64,000 nt of DNA from Nitratidesulfovibrio termitidis HI1 (GTDB lineage Bacteria; Desulfobacterota; Desulfovibrionia; Desulfovibrionales; Desulfovibrionaceae), in NCBI RefSeq assembly GCF_000504305.1, contig NZ_KI632512.1, positions 4,170,775 through 4,234,774 of the forward strand, in the 5' to 3' direction. The stretch's first letter is position 1; each line of letters opens with the position of its first letter. Made by a program: the position numbers and the translations under genes. Under the pieces are notes generated by a model. That model was not told the DNA's origin, searched no databases, and worked only from the letters and a program-made list of their open reading frames with translations. Of this stretch, positions 59,161 through 64,000 are shown piece after piece.

Positions 59161-59676
59161 ATGATAATCGGCACGTCGGACACGTGGATGCGCTACGATC
59201 TTGGCCCGGCATGGCGGGCGGCCTTTGCCTTTCTGGCCAACCTGGCGCCCGACGCGACCGCCGGGCGCCATCCCGTGCCCTGCGCGGATGCGCCGGAAGG
59301 CAGCGTGTACGTGGAAGTGGGGCGCTACGACACCCTGCCGGGCGGCAGCGGACGGCTGGAAGCCCACCGCAGGCATATTGACATCCAGTACGTTCTTTCG
59401 GGTATGGAATGGTTGGACTGGACGCCATTGCCCGGCCTGGAGGCCCAAGGGCCGTACGCCGACGACAGGGACGTGCGGTTCTTTGCCGCAACGGGGCGCC
59501 CGTGCACCCGCGTGCTGCTGCAACCGGGCACCTTCGCGGCGCTGTTTCCGGAGGACGCGCACATGCCGGGCATTGCCATGCAGGGCGGCCCGTCCGCCAT
59601 GGTCAAGGCGGTGGCCAAGGTGCGCGTGGACGCGCTGACGGTGGCGGGCATTCCGGCGCAGGGGCTGGACGGGTAG
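59161..59676 (+). CDS. YhcH/YjgK/YiaL (DUF386) family protein
   Basis: This 171-aa beta-sandwich protein belongs to the YhcH/EbgC/YiaL family, members of which act on sugars such as sialic acid catabolites or bind metal. Typical segments are EAHRRHIDIQYVLSG, with two metal-binding His, and LFPEDAHMPGIAM. TGGAGG is seven bases before the ATG. No sugar catabolism gene is adjacent, so the substrate is not indicated. Confidence 0.88.
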   Translation: MIIGTSDTWMRYDLGPAWRAAFAFLANLAPDATAGRHPVPCADAPEGSVYVEVGRYDTLPGGSGRLEAHRRHIDIQYVLSGMEWLDWTPLPGLEAQGPYADDRDVRFFAATGRPCTRVLLQPGTFAALFPEDAHMPGIAMQGGPSAMVKAVAKVRVDALTVAGIPAQGLDG

Positions 59677-59696
59677 CAAGGGCGGAAGCGCCAGAC

Positions 59697-59760
59697 CAGC
59701 GGTGAGCCGGACCTGCGGTGAGCCGGATTTGCGGTGAGCCGGACCCGCGATGAACGAAGC
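59697..59760. repeat. 16-bp tandem repeats downstream of the YhcH-like gene
   Basis: Three to four units of GCGGTGAGCCGGACCT (with variants ending ATTT and CCC) follow the stop codon, and a decayed copy continues to about 59790. The 266-bp spacer contains no other feature before the AGGAGG at 59932. Confidence 0.8.
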
Positions 59761-59942
59761 CAGCGATGGTCCAGACCAGCGGCGAACCGGACCGACCGGA
59801 ACACGCGGACGGTGGGGCCGACAGGGACTCACGGCGTATCGACGGTTGATGGAGTCAGGCCGGATGCGCGCGGGCGCCACCCGCGCCAAGGGGGGCGGAC
59901 CTGGTACTGACAGGGAGCGGATCGGGACAACCAGGAGGTCTC

Positions 59943-60167
59943 ATGGACATTTTCGATCAGGCCCAGGAACTGGAGCGGCTGGAACGCGAAGCCGCCTTGT
60001 CCCGCGCGCGGAGCGCCTCCGCGCCTGGGCGCGAGGGGCCCGAGTGGATCGACGGCGTTGCCTGCTGCCGCGAGTGCGGCGAACCCATCCCCCCCGCCCG
60101 GCTGGCCGCCGTGCCGGGCGTGGGACTGTGCAAGGCCTGCCAGGAAGAGATGGAAGGGGGCAACTAG
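59943..60167 (+). CDS. Small DksA/TraR-type C4 zinc-finger protein
   Basis: This 74-aa protein has an N-terminal helix (QAQELERLEREAALSRAR) and a C4 zinc finger: CRECGEPIPPARLAAVPGVG followed by LCKACQEE (CxxC-x17-CxxC). This is the core of TraR/short DksA proteins that bind the RNA polymerase secondary channel. Acidic residues at the coiled-coil tip are not obvious. AGGAGG precedes the ATG and a strong terminator follows. Such proteins are common both in phages and in chromosomes of this group. Confidence 0.88.
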   Translation: MDIFDQAQELERLEREAALSRARSASAPGREGPEWIDGVACCRECGEPIPPARLAAVPGVGLCKACQEEMEGGN

Positions 60168-60187
60168 CCCCGTACCCGGTCACCCCC

Positions 60188-60222
60188 GAACGGCCCGCGA
60201 TCGTCATGATCGCGGGCCGTTC
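60188..60222. terminator. Strong palindromic terminator between the zinc-finger gene and the O-methyltransferase
   Basis: GAACGGCCCGCGATC pairs with GATCGCGGGCCGTTC around GTCAT, between two convergent genes. Confidence 0.8.
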
Positions 60223-60277
60223 TGCGTTGTGGGGGTGCGGTGCTGCCGCCAGTCGGGCACTGCCCGCACTGGGTGTA

Positions 60278-60994
60278 TCAGCCGAGTCGGACGGACAGTT
60301 CCACGTCCTCGGCGAACGGAATGGACAGGTATCCGCGTGCGGGCGACCGCACCCGCGCCAGGTAGTCCGGGCTGTACCCGGCGTCGTCGGCAATGATGAG
60401 CGCGCCGGGCCGCAGGTGCGGCTCAATCAGCCCCAGGATTTCGGGGTAGAGGGCCTTGGCCCCGTCCAGCAGCAGCATGTCCACGGAATCGGGAAGGCCG
60501 GTTGCAAGGGTATGCAGGGCATCGCCCTGGCGGATGTCCACCAGATCCGCGAGATCGGCGCTTGCCAGATTGTCCCTGGCGCGTGCCGCCTTGGAAGGTT
60601 CGAATTCGCTGGTGATCAGGCGGCCTCCTCCGTTGTCGCGCAGTGCCGCCGCCAGGTGCAGGGTGGAGACGCCGAACGACGTGCCGAATTCCACGATGCT
60701 CCGAGCCCGGCAGCCTCGTGCCAGCACGTAGAGCAGGGTGGCCGTCTCGCGCGAGACGGCCAGCGGCAGGTCTCTGAGCTGCCCGTAGAAGTCGAGGTAG
60801 CCCGTCTTGCTGCGCAGGCGGCGGTCCCGCTCCGCTTCGGAAAGGGCGGCCATGGCGGGATGCTCATGGAAGGAGGCTTCGTTGTCGCGGAACAGGCGTT
60901 CCAGCAGGGGGGCAAGGGGCGGGGTCGTCAGGGTTGCCTGAAGGGGCTGGTCCGCCGACTTGGGGGATATGGCCGATGAAGGCAATGTGGTCAT
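60278..60994 (-). CDS. SAM-dependent O-methyltransferase-like protein
   Basis: This 238-aa protein is of the class I (COMT/caffeoyl-CoA-type) methyltransferases. Motif I is IVEFGTSFGVSTLHLAAAL, an acidic SAM-binding position lies in LITSEFEPSKA, and VDMLLLDGAKALYPEIL and GALIIADDAGYSPDYL complete the pattern. The N-terminus (QPLQATLTTPPLAPLLERLF) is typical of the group in TetR-linked loci. CGGAGA precedes the ATG at 60994. It diverges from a TetR regulator with an operator-like dyad between, which probably controls it. The substrate is unknown. Confidence 0.86.
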   Translation of the reverse strand: MTTLPSSAISPKSADQPLQATLTTPPLAPLLERLFRDNEASFHEHPAMAALSEAERDRRLRSKTGYLDFYGQLRDLPLAVSRETATLLYVLARGCRARSIVEFGTSFGVSTLHLAAALRDNGGGRLITSEFEPSKAARARDNLASADLADLVDIRQGDALHTLATGLPDSVDMLLLDGAKALYPEILGLIEPHLRPGALIIADDAGYSPDYLARVRSPARGYLSIPFAEDVELSVRLG

Positions 60995-61043
60995 GGAGTT
61001 CTCCGGGTACAGGTTGCATGTTTTCTGGCGCCGGAGTAAAAAT

Positions 61044-61059
61044 ACGAACAATCATTCGC
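61044..61059. promoter_or_regulatory. Operator-like dyad between the methyltransferase and tetR genes
   Basis: CGAA and TTCG flank CAATCA within an AT-rich core (ACGAACAATCATTCGCG). It sits in the 93-bp divergent promoter gap and is the kind of dyad bound by TetR-family repressors. Confidence 0.55.
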
Positions 61060-61087
61060 GTTCACAATTCGCATTGCGGAAGGCCCC

Positions 61088-61765
61088 ATGCCGGAAGGTC
61101 GGAAAAGCGGCATCTTGCCGAGAAAGCAGCCGAAACAGGCCAGGTCGTCGGAACTTGTCAGCGCCATTCTGGCGGCGGCAGCTCAGGTTCTGGCCAGGGA
61201 AGGCGCGCACCGCTTCACCACCGCCCGCGTGGCCGAGCGGGCCGGGGTGAGCGTGGGGTCGCTGTACCAGTACTTTCCCAACAAGGCGGCCATCCTGTTC
61301 CGCCTGCAACGCGACGAGTGGGGGCAGACCTCGGACGTCCTGCGCGGCATACTCGAAGATGTGCGCATGCCTCCGCTGGAGCGGCTGCGCGCCCTGGTTC
61401 ATGCCTTCATCCGCTCCGAATGCGAGGAAGCGGCCATGCGCCTTGCGCTGCATGACGCTGCGCCGCTGTACCGCAACGAACCCGAGGCCCGGGCGGCGAA
61501 GGCGTCTGCCGGCGTGGTCATCCAGTCCTTCATGCGCGAGGCGTTGCCCGCTGCCTCCGACACCACCCGGGCACTGGCCGGAGAACTGATTGCCACCACG
61601 TTTGGCGCCGTGGGCAAGCGCTTTTCGGAAACGCCGCGCACGCCGGAAGAGGTGGCGGCCTTCGCCGATGCCATGGCCGACATGTTCTGCGCCTACCTGC
61701 GCGGACTGGGATCCGAACCGGGGCTCGAATTGGATCCCGAACGGGGGGCCGGATTGAGGAAATGA
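61088..61765 (+). CDS. TetR-family transcriptional regulator
   Basis: This 225-aa protein has an N-terminal TetR helix-turn-helix (residues 20-66: SAILAAAAQVLAREG, FTTARVAERAGVSVGSLYQYF, PNKAAILF) and a C-terminal helical ligand domain with FGAVGKRFSE and MADMFCAYL. It probably represses the divergent O-methyltransferase and itself in response to a small molecule. ATG at 61088 is the only good start. A 24-bp palindromic terminator follows. Confidence 0.92.
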   Translation: MPEGRKSGILPRKQPKQARSSELVSAILAAAAQVLAREGAHRFTTARVAERAGVSVGSLYQYFPNKAAILFRLQRDEWGQTSDVLRGILEDVRMPPLERLRALVHAFIRSECEEAAMRLALHDAAPLYRNEPEARAAKASAGVVIQSFMREALPAASDTTRALAGELIATTFGAVGKRFSETPRTPEEVAAFADAMADMFCAYLRGLGSEPGLELDPERGAGLRK

Positions 61766-61780
61766 CAGGCTTCGTCGCGG

Positions 61781-61828
61781 CAATGCAAGAGCGGGCACAT
61801 GCCATGGCATGTGCCCGCTCTTGCATTG
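61781..61828. terminator. Perfect 22-bp-arm bidirectional terminator between tetR and pit
   Basis: CAATGCAAGAGCGGGCACATGC and GCATGTGCCCGCTCTTGCATTG make a 22-bp perfect stem with a CATG loop, between convergent genes. Confidence 0.85.
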
Positions 61829-61856
61829 GAACAGGAATGTTCGACCCGGCGCGGAC

Positions 61857-62867
61857 CTAGTTGGCGATGCCCAGCAGTTCCAGAATCAGAAAGCTGATGG
61901 AGGCCATGATGGCGGCGGCGGGAATGGTGAGTATCCAGGCCACCACCAGGTTACCCGCAATGCCCCAGCGCACGGCGGACAGGCGCTTGGTGGCCCCCAC
62001 GCCGAACACGCAGGCGGTGATGGTGTGGGTGGTGGAGATGGGCGCGCCCATCAGCGAGGCCCCGGTGATGACCATGGCGGCGGAGGTTTCCGCCGCGAAG
62101 CCGTGCACCGGTTCCAGCTTGAAGATGCGGTGCCCCATGGTCTTCACGATTTTCCAGCCGCCCAGGGCGGTGCCCAGGGCCATGGCCATGGCGCACGACA
62201 GCTTGACCCACAGCGGCACGTGGATGGTGTCGATCTGGTGGAACAGAAACAGGGCCAGGGTGATGACGCCCATGGTCTTCTGCGCGTCATTGAGACCATG
62301 GCTGGTGGCCATGAATGCGGAGGAGGCGATCTGCAGCTTTTCGAACGACCTTGTCACCGTGCGCCGGTTGGTGCGCCAGAACAGCAGCATCAGCAGGGTC
62401 ATGCACGCGTAGCTGACGACAAAGCCCGCCATGGGCGAGAGCACCAGCGGCAGCAGGATCTTCTTGACGATGGTCATGGCGTTCAGGGTGCTGAACCCCG
62501 CATGGGTGATGGCGGCCCCCATCAGCCCGCCGATGAGCGCGTGCGACGACGAGGACGGCAGGCCGTAGTACCAGGTGATCAGGTTCCAGGCGATGGCCCC
62601 GATGAGCGCGGCCAGCACCAGGGCCTGGCTGCCCATGACCATGTCGGTGTTCACGATGCCCTGGCCCAGGGTGTGCGCCACCTCTTCGCCCAGCAGGGCT
62701 CCGACAAGGTTCAGCACGGCGGCCATGGCCACGGCGGTGCGCGGCGAGAGCACCTTGGTGGAAACCACGGTGGCGATGGCGTTGGCGCAGTCGTGCGCCC
62801 CGTTGGTGAAGTCGAAGATCAGCGCGACGAGGACGATGACGACGAGCAGCACCGGTATCTCAAGCAT
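61857..62867 (-). CDS. Pit-family inorganic phosphate transporter
   Basis: This 336-aa membrane protein is a low-affinity phosphate:cation symporter (PiT/PHO4). The family signature is duplicated: FDFTNGAHDCANAIATVV near the N-terminus and FMATSHGLNDAQKTMGV in the second half. SSSSHALIGGLMGAA and PISTTHTITACVFGVG are the paired membrane repeats. The gene overlaps the DUF47 gene by eight bases, an almost universal partnership. Confidence 0.94.
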   Translation of the reverse strand: MLEIPVLLVVIVLVALIFDFTNGAHDCANAIATVVSTKVLSPRTAVAMAAVLNLVGALLGEEVAHTLGQGIVNTDMVMGSQALVLAALIGAIAWNLITWYYGLPSSSSHALIGGLMGAAITHAGFSTLNAMTIVKKILLPLVLSPMAGFVVSYACMTLLMLLFWRTNRRTVTRSFEKLQIASSAFMATSHGLNDAQKTMGVITLALFLFHQIDTIHVPLWVKLSCAMAMALGTALGGWKIVKTMGHRIFKLEPVHGFAAETSAAMVITGASLMGAPISTTHTITACVFGVGATKRLSAVRWGIAGNLVVAWILTIPAAAIMASISFLILELLGIAN

Positions 62868-63489
62868 TCTTCAGCACCACTTCCTCGATGGCGTCCGCGA
62901 GATCGTCCAGGCGTTCCACGGCCAGTTCGATGCGGTCGTACACCTGGGTCCACTTCATGATGTCCACCACGGCGCGCATGTCGAGATTCTCGGTGTCGTG
63001 CAGTTCGGCAAGGCCCGTGCCCAGCAGCATTTCGCATTCGCCCTTGATGGCTTTCAGCTGCTTGACCTGCGCGACCACGTCGGTCTTGTCCTTCAGGCAA
63101 CAGATCATCTCGCCGGTGACGGCGGCCATCTCGCGCAGGTTGCGGACCATCTTGCGGGCAGGAAAGCGGATGTAGGTGAACCCGTACAGCCGCGCGCGGG
63201 TGGCGATGCCCTTGATGAGGTTGATGGAGTCTTCCTGCGCCAGGTTCAGGCGGTAGATGTCCTCGCGGTCGATGGGGGTGATGAAGGTCAGCGAGAGCTG
63301 GCGCGAGATTTCGCGGCACAGGTCGTCGGCCTCCACCTCGACCAGGTTCACGCGCTTGCAGGCGTCGTCAACCTTGCCGAAGTCTTCGAGGATGCGGGTG
63401 AGCAAGTCGGCCGCTTCCACCAGCATGGCATTCTGGCGGCTCAGCAGTTCGAAGAAGCGGACGGTCTTGGGGAACAGGTTCAAGGCCAT
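62860..63489 (-). CDS. PhoU-like DUF47 protein (Pit accessory)
   Basis: This 209-aa protein has the all-helical PhoU-like fold of the DUF47 family, with the E/D-rich helix positions in NLVEVEADDLCREI and DREDIYRLNLAQEDSINLIKG binding metal clusters. DUF47 proteins regulate the adjacent Pit transporter. CGGAGCC precedes the ATG at 63489, and its 3' end overlaps pit by eight bases, so the two are translated together. A Pho-box-like site lies about 270 bp upstream. Confidence 0.92.
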   Translation of the reverse strand: MALNLFPKTVRFFELLSRQNAMLVEAADLLTRILEDFGKVDDACKRVNLVEVEADDLCREISRQLSLTFITPIDREDIYRLNLAQEDSINLIKGIATRARLYGFTYIRFPARKMVRNLREMAAVTGEMICCLKDKTDVVAQVKQLKAIKGECEMLLGTGLAELHDTENLDMRAVVDIMKWTQVYDRIELAVERLDDLADAIEEVVLKNA

Positions 63490-63756
63490 GCGGTGGCTCC
63501 GGTGTTGTCGTGTTGCTCGCGGGCCTGTCGGCCCCGGGGTGGGCGGCCCGTCGTGCCGTCGTGCGGAACGGGTCCATCTGCGCGTGCGGCCCGTCATGGG
63601 CGGCGGGATGTTACGGATGTGTTGCAATCCGGCGCATGCCGGAAGGTACTGCCCCGTGCGCAAAAAAGGCCGGTCGGGACCGCGGGAATTCTACGCTTCC
63701 TCCGGTGTCCGGGCAACCGGCATCGTCGTGAATCCGTCACGAAATAACGCGGTTTT

Positions 63757-63774
63757 GTTACGGAATGGTGACAG
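63757..63774 (-). promoter_or_regulatory. Pho-box-like site upstream of DUF47-pit
   Basis: On the minus strand CTGTCAC-CATT-CCGTAAC has two 7-base half-sites with exact 4-base spacing. The first half matches the PhoB consensus CTGTCAT at six of seven; the second at four of seven. It lies 268 bases before the gene start. The rest of 63490-64000 shows no gene or other element I can name. Confidence 0.45.
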
Positions 63775-64000
63775 ACTGCGATGTTTTGAGAAGTCCAATT
63801 GTGTCAGGATGTTGAGCGATTGAACAGTCGCGGAACGCGTGTTGTGTGACGTTCTGCGCGAGGTGGTGGGGGAGAGTGAGCAGGACGGAGTGCGGTGAAA
63901 GGGGGGGCCGTGCGTGGGGTTCCGGTGGCCTTGGGCTGGCCACTACACGTGTGCCGGCGCGCCGGGCATGGCAGGTCTGCCCGGCCTGCGTGCTGCGCCG

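Noticed and set aside
59943-60167. Prophage remnant indicated by the TraR-like zinc finger
   Set aside because: No other phage gene, integrase or attachment site is near; the gene sits between housekeeping-type genes with its own terminator.

Overview
The window is very GC-rich and reads as a chromosomal segment of a Desulfovibrio / Nitratidesulfovibrio-like sulfate reducer. The inference rests on gene content (rubrerythrin, HypA/HypB hydrogenase maturation, a NBP35-type Mrp ATPase, a TrmFO folate-dependent tRNA methylase, an NhaD-type antiporter, a long UbiD-family decarboxylase) and on the GC-rich codon use. No rRNA, tRNA, CRISPR array, prophage or replication origin was recognised. Most genes are housekeeping; accessory material is limited to two copies of one IS3-family element, a glycosyltransferase cluster, a Doc-type toxin-antitoxin pair and several repeat families.

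Layout. 1-838: IS copy A, cut by the window edge. 895-3200 (-): cbiM-cbiQ-cbiO, an energy-coupling metal importer without an N subunit. 3441-4874 (-): nhaD. 5302-5946 (+): trmH. 6206-11254: three family-2 glycosyltransferases, the last two a divergent paralogous pair. 11304-12428: complete IS copy B. 12644-16833 (-): trmFO and a maltodextrin/glycogen phosphorylase. 16979-18805 (+): dut and an ArgD-type aminotransferase, then a small 80-aa protein. 19867-24026 (+): polar amino acid ABC importer (ATPase, binding protein, two permeases) followed by prmA. 24374-29661 (+): HhH-GPD DNA glycosylase, EnvC-like factor, C-terminal processing protease and divergent polysaccharide deacetylase, a cell-envelope/septation group. 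29999-31241 (+): ndk and proC. 31464-32086 (-): AbrB-type antitoxin and Doc toxin. 32463-33776 (-): Smr-domain protein. 34022-35029 (+): SppA lipoprotein. 35268-37414 (-): hypA-hypB-mrp. 37959-39848 (+): TPR and AMIN-domain proteins. 39999-43211: divergent copZ and copA copper export. 43423-49318 (-): unknown protein, UTP-sugar pyrophosphorylase, UbiD decarboxylase, and a repeat-laden winged-helix regulator with a degenerate receiver. 49619-52979 (-): rubrerythrin and topoisomerase III. 53109-58721: YigZ, 6-phosphogluconolactonase, OsmC, metallo-beta-lactamase-fold hydrolase, chemoreceptor. 59161-61765: YhcH-like, DksA/TraR-like zinc finger, O-methyltransferase/TetR divergent pair. 61857-63489 (-): Pit phosphate transporter with its DUF47/PhoU-like partner, behind a Pho-box-like site.

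The most interesting signals are non-coding. (1) Two long palindromes (29662-29789 and 32221-32459) sit directly after stop codons, in the same orientation relative to the upstream gene. They share inner sequence, yet have unrelated outer arms that are self-complementary in each copy; this looks like covariation in an RNA hairpin family. One copy carries two 51-bp hairpin units in its loop. (2) Six genes end in the same kind of long terminator hairpin with a shared C-rich/AAACTTTT tail, and both IS copies have landed inside members of that family. (3) A regulator gene carries three different in-frame minisatellites, and several intergenic regions carry 9-12-bp GC-rich tandem repeats, including ten perfect decamers after hypA.
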